The notes beneath the pieces are model-generated. The model saw only the letters and a program-made list of their open reading frames with translations, did not search any database and was not told the origin of the DNA. From Clostridia bacterium (lineage in GTDB: Bacteria; Bacillota; Clostridia; UMGS1883; UMGS1540), in contig JAFSYJ010000040.1 in the NCBI GenBank assembly GCA_017450025.1, positions 1-64,000 on the forward strand: a DNA stretch of 64,000 nt, given 5' to 3'. The translations under genes were made by a program, and so were the position numbers. Within the stretch, counting starts at the first letter, position 1. Every line of letters begins with the position of its first letter. Of the stretch, positions 51,463 through 59,983 are shown one piece after another.

Positions 51463-52320
51463 ATGATTATTCCGAAAAAAATTGCAGCTATACACGATAT
51501 AGCTGGCTTTGGGCGAAGCTCTTTAACCGTTGTGATACCCGTTATGAGTGCGCTCGGTCATCAGACATGCCCTGTGCCAACGGCTGTGCTGTCTACAATT
51601 ACAGGCTTTTATACCAATTATACAATGCTTGACCTCTCGCCTGTTCTGCACGATTATCTTTCACATTGGCTTCGTGAAGGCGTTAAGCTCGACTGCATAT
51701 ATTCCGGATTTTTGGGTAGCGCGGAGCAGGCGGATATTGCCATCGACTTTATAGATAAGCTCCACACTCCGCTTGTCGTCGTCGACCCTGTTTTTGCCGA
51801 TGGCAACGCGCTATATTCGTGCTTTGACTCAGATATCATACCTGCAATGAAGGCACTTATTTCGCGCGCAGATATTATAACTCCAAACGCGACCGAAGCC
51901 GCATACCTCGTCGGTGTAGATTCTGTCGATAACATCGAAAGTGCCTGCAAATGCGCGCAAGTGCTTTCGGAACACGGACCGTCATCTGTAATTATAACAG
52001 GCGTACCTGATGAAAGTGATAAAGTCTCAATTGTTGTTTTTGATAAAAAAGAAAACGGATTTTATAAAATTTCCAACCCATACCTCGCCCACGCAAATTA
52101 CCCCGGTACGGGCGACTTGTTTACAAGCGTTCTCACGGCTCATATTCTAAAGGGCAAAGCTCCGCTCGAAAGCGCAGCGATCGCGGCTGACTTTGTATTT
52201 ATGTCAATCAAAGACGCCTGCGAAAGCAAAGCCGCCTTGCGCGACGGCGTACCGTTTGAGCCTATGCTGCCCCGGCTTGCTGATATTAAGGGACTTGAGG
52301 TAAAAAGAATTCTGTTATAA
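51463..52320 (+). CDS. Pyridoxamine/pyridoxal kinase (PfkB fold)
   Basis: A 285-residue ribokinase-fold enzyme that phosphorylates B6 vitamers. AIHDIAGFGRSSLTVVIPVM binds the substrate, VVDPVFADGN precedes the centre, TPNATEAAYLVG is the PdxK/PdxY signature, and the anion hole/catalytic Asp is in YPGTGDLFTSVLTAHIL. The ATG follows GGAGG. It is followed by a strong terminator shared with the tRNA-Thr gene. Confidence 0.9.
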   Translation: MIIPKKIAAIHDIAGFGRSSLTVVIPVMSALGHQTCPVPTAVLSTITGFYTNYTMLDLSPVLHDYLSHWLREGVKLDCIYSGFLGSAEQADIAIDFIDKLHTPLVVVDPVFADGNALYSCFDSDIIPAMKALISRADIITPNATEAAYLVGVDSVDNIESACKCAQVLSEHGPSSVIITGVPDESDKVSIVVFDKKENGFYKISNPYLAHANYPGTGDLFTSVLTAHILKGKAPLESAAIAADFVFMSIKDACESKAALRDGVPFEPMLPRLADIKGLEVKRILL

Positions 52321-52336
52321 AGTCATTTATATAATC

Positions 52337-52369
52337 AAAAACCCCGTTGCAAAAGCAACGGGGTTTTTT
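52337..52369. terminator. Bidirectional terminator (pyridoxamine kinase and tRNA-Thr)
   Basis: AAAAACCCCGTTGC and GCAACGGGGTTTTTT form a near-perfect stem with an AAAA loop. It ends the kinase transcript rightwards and, on the minus strand, the tRNA-Thr transcript that meets it. Confidence 0.9.
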
Positions 52370-52444
52370 GGAGCTACCGATCCGATTCGAACGGACGACC
52401 TGCTCATTACGAGTGAGCTGCTCTACCTGCTGAGCCACGGTAGC
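52369..52444 (-). tRNA. tRNA-Thr (anticodon CGT)
   Basis: On the minus strand: acceptor GCTACCG (52444-52438) pairs with CGGTAGC (52379-52373), discriminator T, CCA encoded at 52371-52369. D-arm GGCTCAGCAGGTAGAGC; anticodon stem GCTCA/TGAGC with loop CTCGTAA (anticodon CGT); T-arm CGTCCGTTCGAATCGGATCG-like. Own promoter upstream. Confidence 0.95.
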
Positions 52445-52457
52445 AAATTACTCATAT

Positions 52458-52486
52458 ATTATACGCGTTTGACGGCAAAAAGTCAA
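52458..52486 (-). promoter_or_regulatory. Promoter of tRNA-Thr
   Basis: Minus strand TTGACT (52481-52486), 17 bases, TATAAT (52458-52463), about 13 bases before the mature 5' end. Near consensus. Confidence 0.85.
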
Positions 52487-52597
52487 GCATTTTTTAAACA
52501 AAAGAAATTTTTGCATAAAAAGCTAAAAATCGGACAAGATAAGTCTGTCCGCAGATAAAACCAAAATATAACACGCGGTCAGAAAGGGTTGATAACT

Positions 52598-52777
52598 ATG
52601 ACATCTAAGGAACTTCAATACTTGGAGGACTCGCTCGGAATGGAGCAGCAACTTGCGACAAAATGCACGGATTACGCGTCAAAGGTAACAGATGCGCAGC
52701 TCAAAACCACTTTAACCAATTTGGCAAATCAGCACCAGCAGCACTATAACAGCCTTTTGGCACAACTCGGCAAATAA
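52598..52777 (+). CDS. Small spore-coat-like protein (CotF-related)
   Basis: A 59-residue helical protein (MTSKELQYLEDSLGMEQQLA ... LANQHQQHYNSLLAQLGK). The pattern of an amphipathic helix with Glu-Gln and a His-rich second helix matches the short spore coat / CotF-half proteins of Clostridia. The ATG at 52598 has AAAGGG 9 bases upstream. It lies 13 bases before a second CotF-like gene, so the pair forms an operon, presumably made in the mother cell during sporulation. Confidence 0.72.
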   Translation: MTSKELQYLEDSLGMEQQLATKCTDYASKVTDAQLKTTLTNLANQHQQHYNSLLAQLGK

Positions 52778-52790
52778 GGAGGACTATATT

Positions 52791-53048
52791 ATGCAGATGA
52801 AACAGAATATGACGGACAGAGAGTATCTCGATGACGTTCTTTTAACATCAAAGACAATGAGCGAGCTTTATCACTTTGCCGTTCAGGAGTCTTCAACAGA
52901 AAATGTGCACTGCAACTTCAAAAACATTCTTAACGACGCGCTTGATATGCAACACCAGATTTTCTGTGTGATGGAACAAAAAGGCTGGTATGCCCCTGCA
53001 GAAGCGCCCCAGCCGCAAATTGAACAGGTTAAGCAAAAATTTCAGTAA
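52791..53048 (+). CDS. Spore coat protein, CotF-like
   Basis: An 85-residue helical protein with MTDREYLDDVLLTSKTMSEL, FAVQESSTENVHCNFKNIL and QHQIFCVMEQKGWYAPAEA, the typical coat F domain ending in KGWY. AGGAGG lies 8 bases upstream of the ATG. It is followed by a terminator. Mother-cell control is inferred; I do not see a convincing sigma-E or sigma-K promoter. Confidence 0.85.
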   Translation: MQMKQNMTDREYLDDVLLTSKTMSELYHFAVQESSTENVHCNFKNILNDALDMQHQIFCVMEQKGWYAPAEAPQPQIEQVKQKFQ

Positions 53049-53056
53049 GGTACACA

Positions 53057-53089
53057 AATTTTGCCCCTTTTTAAAGGGGCAATTTTTTT
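53057..53089 (+). terminator. Terminator of the coat-protein pair
   Basis: AAATTTTGCCCCTTT pairs with AAAGGGGCAATTTTTTT; the stem is about 12 bp with a long U-run. Confidence 0.85.
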
Positions 53090-53141
53090 ATTTAATCATA
53101 TAATGAATACAGAGAGATTATATTATTAAAAAGGGGGTTTT

Positions 53142-53333
53142 ATGATGCCTGATATAAACGAAATCTTAAAAAATATGAGCCAAAACGATATAAAAGCCGC
53201 AATAAAAAAGGCACAAGAGCTTGCAAATACCGCCGAAGGCAAGGAGCTTATGAAAAAAATGAATAAAGAAGAGCTTCAAAAAACAATAAAAAACAATCCG
53301 GATATTATTAAAAAATTAAACGGATTGCGTTAA
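53142..53333 (+). CDS. Uncharacterised small helical protein
   Basis: A 63-residue, lysine-rich, all-helical protein (MMPDINEILKNMSQNDIKAA ...). I do not recognise a family with certainty. The second Met may be the start; AAAGGGGG stands 7-10 bases before. It is the first of three small genes (53142-53987) in one direction, with 13 and 8 bases between them. The repeating pattern of helix, NxPDIIKKL and short loops is shared in style with the next protein. Similar small genes near coat genes in Clostridia suggest a sporulation link, which is inferred. Confidence 0.65.
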   Translation: MMPDINEILKNMSQNDIKAAIKKAQELANTAEGKELMKKMNKEELQKTIKNNPDIIKKLNGLR

Positions 53334-53346
53334 ATGGGGTGATAAA

Positions 53347-53661
53347 ATGCCGCTCTCGCCCGAAGATATGCTCAAAAATGTTATGAACGATCCGGAGGCA
53401 ATGGAAAAAATAAATTCGTTTCTCAGCTCAATGGGAAAAGATGAAGAAAGCGAAAGCTCCAACCTCGGAATCAGTCCCGAAATGCTTGCAAAAGCAACCC
53501 AAATGATGAGTCAGATGTCAAATGCCGATGACAAGGGAGTCAGCCTTATTCTTGCGCTTAAGCCGTATCTCAGCGACAGGCGGATTGAAAGCGCGGATAT
53601 GGCGATCAAGTTTTTAAAGCTTTCAAAATTATCTTCACTTATGGGTAATTTAGATTTGTAG
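53347..53661 (+). CDS. Uncharacterised helical protein
   Basis: A 104-residue acidic, helical protein (MPLSPEDMLKNVMNDPEAME ... KPYLSDRRIESADMAIKFLK). No transmembrane segment. The last part (LILALKPYLSDRRIESADMA) is the most family-like: short clostridial proteins with this tail are annotated as hypothetical. RBS GGGGTGA precedes the ATG. It is the middle gene of a three-gene set. Confidence 0.65.
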   Translation: MPLSPEDMLKNVMNDPEAMEKINSFLSSMGKDEESESSNLGISPEMLAKATQMMSQMSNADDKGVSLILALKPYLSDRRIESADMAIKFLKLSKLSSLMGNLDL

Positions 53662-53669
53662 GTGGAACT

Positions 53670-53987
53670 ATGTACACAAAGTATTTTGATAACACAGGCG
53701 CTGCGGAATATAATACGGGCGTCAGCATGGGCGAACCTCGCAGCTCACAAAAGAGCAGTGCACACCGTATCTCTTATAATGGATATGAAAAAAAAGCGGA
53801 GCGCATCAGACAAGAAGCGCACCGTGAAATTTTGCCTGCCCCGAAAGAAGAACGCAAAGCCTCAAAAAGCATTGGCGGTTTTCAAAACGACGACATTCTT
53901 CTCGGCATACTTATATTTTTTCTTGTAAAAGAAGAAAAGGCTGATATGATGCTTATTATGGCGCTTGTTTTTATCCTTTTAAATTAG
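53670..53987 (+). CDS. Uncharacterised protein with C-terminal membrane helix pair
   Basis: A 105-residue protein: a polar, basic N-terminal half (residues 1-70, many Lys, Arg, Glu and Ser), then NDDILLGILIFFLVKEEKAD and MMLIMALVFILLN, two short hydrophobic segments split by a charged turn. This C-terminus is shared by uncharacterised small clostridial proteins. RBS GGTGG precedes the ATG. Its end overlaps the converging HAD gene by 17 bases. Confidence 0.65.
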   Translation: MYTKYFDNTGAAEYNTGVSMGEPRSSQKSSAHRISYNGYEKKAERIRQEAHREILPAPKEERKASKSIGGFQNDDILLGILIFFLVKEEKADMMLIMALVFILLN

Positions 53988-54624
53988 GAGCGTCACAAAA
54001 GCTTTTTATAAAATAGTCGCAAAGCGCCTGCATATCGCCGGCATCTGTTCTCGATGCTTCGTCATCAATACCGCATACCGCCATGCCTGCAAGCTTTGCG
54101 GATCGGGCAGCCGTGAAAACATCCTCAAAGACAATGCAGCTTTCAGGCTCGGCATTCAGCGCTTTTGCGGCTCTCAAAAAAATGTCCGGCGAAGACTTTC
54201 CTATCTTTGTGTGGTACGAAGATATAATAGCGTCAAACATACCGTAAATACCGCAGCGCTTTAGCGCAGGTTCATACAATACGGGATTCAGGTTTGTTGC
54301 AGCCGCGAGCTTTATTCCGCTCTCTTTTAAGCCACTTAAATACTCGTATGCAAATGGCTTCAGCGGCACATTATTCGTATATTCAAAAACCGCCATCTCG
54401 TTCCATTCAGTAATCAGATCCTCCGGCGTTTCGTTAAGAGAGTACGCCTTTATCGTGTACAGTGCAATTTCAGTTTCTGTCATTGCACTTATTTTTTCTT
54501 TATAGTCTGCCTGTACTTCAAATCCCCTGCGTGCCAAAAAGTCCGTGTCTATCTTGTCCCACACGTACATCGAATCAAGCAGCGTGCCGTCAAGGTCAAA
54601 AATTGCCGCCTTGTATTTTGTCAT
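53971..54624 (-). CDS. HAD-superfamily hydrolase, beta-phosphoglucomutase-like
   Basis: A 217-residue phosphatase or mutase. Motif I is FDLDGTLLDSMYVWDKID (nucleophile and acid Asp), motif II AAATN, motif III Lys in KIGKSSPDIFLRAAKAL, and motif IV CIVFEDVFTAARSAKLAGM. The cap domain is alpha-helical, class IA. The substrate is not readable. It stands alone between converging and co-directional neighbours. Confidence 0.88.
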   Translation of the reverse strand: MTKYKAAIFDLDGTLLDSMYVWDKIDTDFLARRGFEVQADYKEKISAMTETEIALYTIKAYSLNETPEDLITEWNEMAVFEYTNNVPLKPFAYEYLSGLKESGIKLAAATNLNPVLYEPALKRCGIYGMFDAIISSYHTKIGKSSPDIFLRAAKALNAEPESCIVFEDVFTAARSAKLAGMAVCGIDDEASRTDAGDMQALCDYFIKSFCDAPNLKG

Positions 54625-54656
54625 TTTGTCAAACCTTTCTTTTGCGAAGCAATAAT

Positions 54657-55220
54657 TCAGCCGAGTAAATGCTCCAACAATATTTTAATCCCCAAAATTA
54701 TAAGTATTATACCACCTGCGATTTCCGCGCGGCTTTTGTATTTTTCTCCGAAAATGCTGCCGATTTTAACGCCTGACATAGAAAGAATGAGTGTTGTTAC
54801 TCCGATAATGGCTGATGGCAATAAAATCTCTGTCCCCAAAAATGCAAATGTGATGCCCACAGCAAGCGCGTCAATGCTTGTTGCGACAGCCAAAACAAAC
54901 ATATTTTTAAATGAAAGCGACGAGTCGGTTTGTTCTACTTTTTTAAATGCTTCAACAATCATTTTGCCTCCGATAAAGCATAAAAGGCCAAACGCTATCC
55001 AATGGTCATACGCCTTTATGCCATCGGCAAAGCTTCTGCCCAAAAAGTACCCCAATATAGGCATAAGCATCTGAAATCCGCCAAACCATATACCGACAAT
55101 AAAGCATTTTTTAAAATCTATCGTTCTCATAGCAAGGCCCTTGCATATTGCCACGGCAAAAGCGTCCATCGAAAGCCCTACCGCAAGTACCAAAATCATA
55201 CTTAAAGTCAAATCCGTCAC
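54657..55220 (-). CDS. mntP: Manganese efflux pump MntP
   Basis: A 187-residue membrane protein with six helices and the two MntP signatures [14 protein letters not shown] and [14 protein letters not shown] with membrane-embedded Asp. It exports Mn2+. No yybP-ykoY-type manganese riboswitch is visible upstream (55221-55340), unlike in many bacteria, so its control is unknown. Confidence 0.93.
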   Translation of the reverse strand: MTDLTLSMILVLAVGLSMDAFAVAICKGLAMRTIDFKKCFIVGIWFGGFQMLMPILGYFLGRSFADGIKAYDHWIAFGLLCFIGGKMIVEAFKKVEQTDSSLSFKNMFVLAVATSIDALAVGITFAFLGTEILLPSAIIGVTTLILSMSGVKIGSIFGEKYKSRAEIAGGIILIILGIKILLEHLLG

Positions 55221-55340
55221 CCCTTTTAATGGCTTAACTCATTCGATTATACAACAAAAATTACAAAAAATAAATACCTTAAGCAAATTTTTCTTATTTT
55301 CCGCTCATGTAAAATGTTTTAATATATTTTACTAAAAAAC

Positions 55341-55369
55341 TTGTACTTTTTGTAAATTTCTGTTATACT
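55341..55369 (+). promoter_or_regulatory. Promoter of metG
   Basis: TTGTAC (55341-55346), 17 bases, TATACT (55364-55369), 36 bases before the start codon. The short leader has no room for a T-box. Confidence 0.7.
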
Positions 55370-55405
55370 AAAGGATAGGTATAAATTAGAAAGGTTTGAT
55401 TAGCT

Positions 55406-57319
55406 TTGAAAGAAAAATTTTATATAACCACAGCCATCGCATATACTTCACGCAAGCCTCATATTGGTAACACTTATGAAGTGGTCCTGACCGACGCTAT
55501 TGCAAGATATAAAAGGCTCCGCGGATATGATGTATTTTTCCTTACGGGCACAGATGAACACGGCCAGAAAATTCAGGATATCGCAGAGGAAACAGGCGTA
55601 ACGCCCAAGCAATATGTAGACGGCGTTGCAGGTGAGATCCGCAAAATCTGGGATTTAATGAATTCAAGCTATGATAAATTCATAAGAACGACTGACGATT
55701 ATCATGTTGCCGCCGTACAAAAGATCTTTAAAAAGCTTTATGACCAGGGCGACATTTATAAAGGCGAATACGAAGGCCTTTACTGTATTCCCTGTGAATC
55801 TTTCTTTACGCCTTCGCAGGCGCCTGACGGCGTATGCCCCGATTGCGGCAGAAAGCTGTCAACGACAAAGGAAGAAGCGTACTTCTTAAAGCTTTCCAAA
55901 TATCAGGACAGGCTGATAGAATATATTGAAACACACCCCGATTTTATCCAGCCCGAAAGCCGTAAAAAAGAGATGATAAACAACTTCTTAAAGCCCGGAC
56001 TTTCGGATTTGTGCGTATCAAGAAGCTCTTTTTCCTGGGGTATCCCCGTCACATTTGATGAAAAGCATGTTATTTATGTGTGGATCGATGCACTTTCAAA
56101 CTACATCACCGCGCTCGGCTATTCGCCAGACAGCAAGGGCGAGCTGTATAATAAATACTGGCCGTGCGATGTTCATATCATCGGAAAGGATATTCTCCGC
56201 TTCCACACAATTTACTGGCCTATTATGCTTATGGCTCTCGGCGAGCCGCTCCCCAAACAGATATTCGGTCACCCGTGGCTTTTGGCGGGAATGGACAAAA
56301 TGAGCAAATCGCGCGGTAATGTTATGTATGCCGATGACCTTGTGCGCCACTTCGGCGTTGACGCTATAAGATACTATCTGCTCAGCGAAATGCCTTTTGC
56401 GCAAGACGGCGAAATTTCATACGAAACAATAATTGCGCGGTATAATTCAGACCTTGCAAACACTCTCGGTAACCTTGTAAACCGCACGGTTGCAATGACA
56501 GGCAAATATTTTGGCTCTGTCATTCCCGAGAATAAAAAGCCCAAAGCTATTGATAAGGAGCTTTCCGACTTTGCTATGGGCACAGTTAAAACATACGCAG
56601 AAAAAATGGACGCGTTTAAGGTTGCTGACGCGCTTGAAGCCGCTCTGTCCCTCGCAAAACGCTCTAATAAATATATTGACGAGACAACGCCGTGGGCTCT
56701 TGCAAAGGACGAGGCTCAAAAAGACCGTCTCGCATCTGTTTTGTATAATTTGCTTGAATGTATCCGCATCACCGCTGTAATGCTCAAGCCGTTTATGCCT
56801 GAAACCGCCGAAAAGATTTTTGCCCAGATCAACACAGACGCGCATGAATGGGAAAGCGTTTTGACATACGGCAATATCCAATGCGGCAAGCAACTGCCTG
56901 TTCCGAATGTGCTTTTTGCCAGAATTGACGAAAAGATAAAGCTTGAAGAACTCGCAGCAGAAAACGCTCCCGCTCCGAAGGAAGAAGAAAAAACAAATGA
57001 AATCTCGATAGAAGATTTTGCAAAAATAGAGATCGTCGCAGGCAAAGTATTGGAGTCCAAACGCGTTGAAGGCTCTGACAAGCTTCTTGTATCGCAAATA
57101 GACATCGGTACAAAGACTGTTCAGGTGGTTTCGGGGATTGCCAAGTACTACGAACCCGATGACTTTGTCGGCAAAACTGTTGCGGTTATTAAAAACTTAA
57201 AGCCCGTTAAGCTTTGCGGAACGCTTTCCGAAGGAATGGTTCTCGCCGCTGCCAATAAAAAAGGCCTTTCCGTTCTCACATTGGATAAGGATATGCCTGC
57301 GGGAACAAAAATCAGCTAA
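55406..57319 (+). CDS. metG: Methionyl-tRNA synthetase
   Basis: A 637-residue class I synthetase. The HIGH motif is HIGN (TSRKPHIGNTYEVVLTDAIA), the zinc knuckle is CIPCESFF and CPDCGR (about 125-150), KMSKS is in AGMDKMSKSRGNVMY (about 300), and the last ~110 residues are a fused EMAP/tRNA-binding OB-fold (VAGKVLESKRVEGSDKLLVS). TTG start with AAAGG upstream. It is co-transcribed with tatD, which starts 12 bases after it. Confidence 0.96.
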   Translation: MKEKFYITTAIAYTSRKPHIGNTYEVVLTDAIARYKRLRGYDVFFLTGTDEHGQKIQDIAEETGVTPKQYVDGVAGEIRKIWDLMNSSYDKFIRTTDDYHVAAVQKIFKKLYDQGDIYKGEYEGLYCIPCESFFTPSQAPDGVCPDCGRKLSTTKEEAYFLKLSKYQDRLIEYIETHPDFIQPESRKKEMINNFLKPGLSDLCVSRSSFSWGIPVTFDEKHVIYVWIDALSNYITALGYSPDSKGELYNKYWPCDVHIIGKDILRFHTIYWPIMLMALGEPLPKQIFGHPWLLAGMDKMSKSRGNVMYADDLVRHFGVDAIRYYLLSEMPFAQDGEISYETIIARYNSDLANTLGNLVNRTVAMTGKYFGSVIPENKKPKAIDKELSDFAMGTVKTYAEKMDAFKVADALEAALSLAKRSNKYIDETTPWALAKDEAQKDRLASVLYNLLECIRITAVMLKPFMPETAEKIFAQINTDAHEWESVLTYGNIQCGKQLPVPNVLFARIDEKIKLEELAAENAPAPKEEEKTNEISIEDFAKIEIVAGKVLESKRVEGSDKLLVSQIDIGTKTVQVVSGIAKYYEPDDFVGKTVAVIKNLKPVKLCGTLSEGMVLAAANKKGLSVLTLDKDMPAGTKIS

Positions 57320-57331
57320 AGGATGGTTACA

Positions 57332-58102
57332 ATGTTTGACGCTCACGCTCATTATGACGACGAGCAATTTGATCCTGACCGCGACGCGATATTGCAATCA
57401 GTACACAAATCCGGCGTAAAGTATATAGTAAATGCGGCCGACAGCCTCGGCTCTTGCTATAAGACTTTAAAGCTTGCTGAAGATTACCCGTTTGTATATG
57501 CCGCAGTAGGCGTTCATCCGCATAATGCAAAGGATTTTTCTCCCGCCGCTTTAGATGACATTTCTTCATTTTGCAGTTGCGATAAGACCGTTGCGGTGGG
57601 CGAGATCGGACTTGACTATCACTACGACCTTTCTCCGCGCGATATTCAAAAAAAGGTTTTTGAAACGCAAATAGAATTAGCTGATATAAAGTCGCTCCCT
57701 ATTGTGATACACGAGCGCGACGCTCTTAAAGATACTTTGGACATTATTAAGGCAAATAAACATAAAATCACCACAGCTTTGTGGCATTGCTTTTCACAGT
57801 CGCAAGAAGTTTTGGCCGATGTTATGCGGCTTGACGGTTTTTATATATCCCTCGGCGGTGTAGTGACATTTAAAAACGCCGTTAAGGCGGTGGGGGTTGC
57901 CAAAGCCGTGCCTATTGACAGGCTTCTGCTCGAAACAGACTGCCCGTACCTCACCCCCGTTCCGCACAGAGGCGAGCGTAACGATTCCTCTTTTATCCGC
58001 CATACGGCTGCAAAAATTGCGGAGCTTCGCGGTATGGATTTTGATGAGCTTTGCGCAATTACCACAGAGAACGCAAAAAGATTTTACAATATTAAGGACT
58101 AA
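57332..58102 (+). CDS. tatD: TatD-family metal-dependent hydrolase
   Basis: A 256-residue TIM-barrel DNase/hydrolase. Metal ligands are in MFDAHAHYDDEQFD (HxH), VGEIGLDYHYD (Glu), a VIHER His, WHCFSQ and LLETDCPYLTP (Asp). The family has 3'-5' exonuclease or deacylase activity. The order metG-tatD is conserved in Firmicutes. ATG at 57332 is chosen, with AAAGG 9 bases before; an earlier in-frame ATG is directly on the RBS. Confidence 0.94.
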   Translation: MFDAHAHYDDEQFDPDRDAILQSVHKSGVKYIVNAADSLGSCYKTLKLAEDYPFVYAAVGVHPHNAKDFSPAALDDISSFCSCDKTVAVGEIGLDYHYDLSPRDIQKKVFETQIELADIKSLPIVIHERDALKDTLDIIKANKHKITTALWHCFSQSQEVLADVMRLDGFYISLGGVVTFKNAVKAVGVAKAVPIDRLLLETDCPYLTPVPHRGERNDSSFIRHTAAKIAELRGMDFDELCAITTENAKRFYNIKD

Positions 58103-58107
58103 ATCTA

Positions 58108-59421
58108 ATGAAAAAAACTGCAACTATTATTTTGGTTTTAATAATGACAATATTTTTGCTTGCACCTTCCGTATCCGCAGACAGAGGAATAACGGTTTTT
58201 CTGAACGGTACAAATGTGCAATTTGACGCTCCTCCCATATTGGTTGATGGGCATACATTTGTTTCTGTTTCTGCTATTGCAAAGCTTTTGGGCGCTGATA
58301 TAAGCTGGATAGAGGATATCAGAGAAATTCAGATTTCACTTGACGGAAACACACTTAATATGTTTATAGATTCGACATATATGGAATATAATATGATTCC
58401 GATATACAGCAATGCCGCACCGTTTATATCTGACGGCAGAACTATGGTACCTCTACGGATTATATCGGAATATTTTTGTTGCACTGTTGATTATAATGAT
58501 GCTGCAAAACAGGTTAATATATATACCAAAAAACCTGTTTTCTACTCTTTTGAAAGCAATGTTCTCGATATTTACTCAAAGTATTCTCCCACTCAAGATA
58601 TTATGGTAAGACTAAAACAGGTCGGAACAAATCAGCTTTTTGACTTTTCTGAAATTTATTTGATCAGTAACTACGGGCATTATGTTAAATCCAACTTGCT
58701 TAACAGCCTTTTGATGTATCAAAGCAGCACAGATTGGCACGCTCCGTTTATTATCAACGCTGTCAATAATCCGTTCAGCTACGAAAAGCACACCTTTACA
58801 GGCGGCAATCACGGTTATTCGGGGAATTACGGTGGGCCTAAAACCGCACGCCTCGAATCTGTTTATATAGAAGCTGACGGCAAAAGCATTCCGTACGGTT
58901 CAGGCTACTGCAACGCTCTCAGAGTAACTTGGACAAACCTTGTTCAGGCGTCAAATACAAAAGAACCCTCGGGCTGGGGGCGCGAGGTTATGAAAGAAAC
59001 TCATGTACTCACCTTTGACGGTGATACATTCTATTCAGATGTAACGCTGACACCGCTTGAAGATATAGAAATCGACCTTGCTTACGGATTTTCAGCCGAA
59101 ATAAAATATAATTGGGACGATAATATCGAGTACGAAAACCCTACATATAAAGTATCTTACCCGTGTACAGAAGCCTCAAATTCAGGTGAGCCCGACTGTA
59201 TATCCGTCACCTGTACGCGCGGTCACAACGCATTAAAAATGTCTCTCGATACAACATTTGGGCTCGGAACAAGAGAACACACTGCTTCATTGACAAACAG
59301 CGCGTTTTTTGAGGATTACGGAAAGGTTTACTTTAACATTATAAACGGCAAGCCACTTCAGGCAAAAGCCGGAGAGCAGTACTGTTACAGAGGGGCGTAT
59401 AAGTTTTATTATACATACTAA
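58108..59421 (+). CDS. Secreted protein with copper amine oxidase N-like stalk domain, unknown C-terminal domain
   Basis: A 437-residue exported protein. Signal peptide 1-24 (MKKTATIILVLIMTIFLLAP), then a stalk domain (about 27-148; PPILVDGHTFVSVSAIAKLL, DGRTMVPLRIISEYFCCTVD). The C-terminal ~280 residues are a probable beta-rich domain (GGNHGYSGNYGGPKTARLES, TFYSDVTLTPLEDIEIDLAY) that I do not recognise. It starts 5 bases after tatD, possibly by chance, though read-through from metG-tatD is likely. This is the third stalk-domain protein of the window. Confidence 0.75.
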   Translation: MKKTATIILVLIMTIFLLAPSVSADRGITVFLNGTNVQFDAPPILVDGHTFVSVSAIAKLLGADISWIEDIREIQISLDGNTLNMFIDSTYMEYNMIPIYSNAAPFISDGRTMVPLRIISEYFCCTVDYNDAAKQVNIYTKKPVFYSFESNVLDIYSKYSPTQDIMVRLKQVGTNQLFDFSEIYLISNYGHYVKSNLLNSLLMYQSSTDWHAPFIINAVNNPFSYEKHTFTGGNHGYSGNYGGPKTARLESVYIEADGKSIPYGSGYCNALRVTWTNLVQASNTKEPSGWGREVMKETHVLTFDGDTFYSDVTLTPLEDIEIDLAYGFSAEIKYNWDDNIEYENPTYKVSYPCTEASNSGEPDCISVTCTRGHNALKMSLDTTFGLGTREHTASLTNSAFFEDYGKVYFNIINGKPLQAKAGEQYCYRGAYKFYYTY

Positions 59422-59423
59422 AA

Positions 59424-59972
59424 TCACCACGGCAGAATTGTATCGCCTTTGACAATATAGGCTTTTTGCGCGAGCGCCGCAAGCGGTGAATCCGAGTAAG
59501 AATCCGAATAAAATTCGTCTATGTCACCTTTTACCTCGGCGTTAAATCTTTTAACTTTTTCCTGCCCGTAGCAGTTTTCGCCGTCATATTTACCCGTAAA
59601 TCTATCAACACGCGACGCCAAAACACGCACTCCCAATTTTTCACATACGGGGCGAAGTAAAAATTCAGGAGAAGCCGATATTATTATATCGCTCTCTTTT
59701 TTTTGCGCCAAATACCAATTTTTAAGGTACTTTTCATGAACTTCCCAAAACTTTTCGACTTCGCGGTCAATATCCTTAACTCCACGGAAAAACACATAAA
59801 ATCTTTCTTTAAACAGCGTTTTCTTGATTATTTTAAGTGCAAACGGCACAGCCCAGAAAGCCTGATACGGCAGGTATAAAATAAGATTTAAATGCCGTTT
59901 TAGGCAAAAAAAGTAAAAATCCCTTGTGCTGTCGCCGTAATATATTGTTTTGTCAAAATCATATGCATTCAT
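59424..59972 (-). CDS. HAD-IB family phosphatase
   Basis: A 182-residue phosphoserine-phosphatase-like HAD protein. Motif I is YDFDKTIYYGDSTRDFYFF (DFDKT), motif II IIISASPEFLLRPVCEKLG, and motif III/IV in KVKRFNAEVKGDIDEFYSDS. The ATG at 59972 has GAGGG 8 bases upstream and follows the UbiA gene closely. As the partner of a phosphoribosyl-lipid synthase it may remove the 5-phosphate from the lipid-linked sugar, as a different phosphatase does in mycobacteria; this is inference from context. Confidence 0.8.
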   Translation of the reverse strand: MNAYDFDKTIYYGDSTRDFYFFCLKRHLNLILYLPYQAFWAVPFALKIIKKTLFKERFYVFFRGVKDIDREVEKFWEVHEKYLKNWYLAQKKESDIIISASPEFLLRPVCEKLGVRVLASRVDRFTGKYDGENCYGQEKVKRFNAEVKGDIDEFYSDSYSDSPLAALAQKAYIVKGDTILPW

Positions 59973-59983
59973 TACAAATACCC

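Noticed and set aside
53060-53141. A sigma-E promoter (CATATAAT at 53097) for the three small genes
   Set aside because: The -10 match is good, but there is no -35 match at 14-15 bases upstream, and the word is common in AT-rich DNA.
55221-55340. yybP-ykoY manganese riboswitch for mntP
   Set aside because: The gap is short and AT-rich with no multi-stem structure or conserved internal loops of that class.
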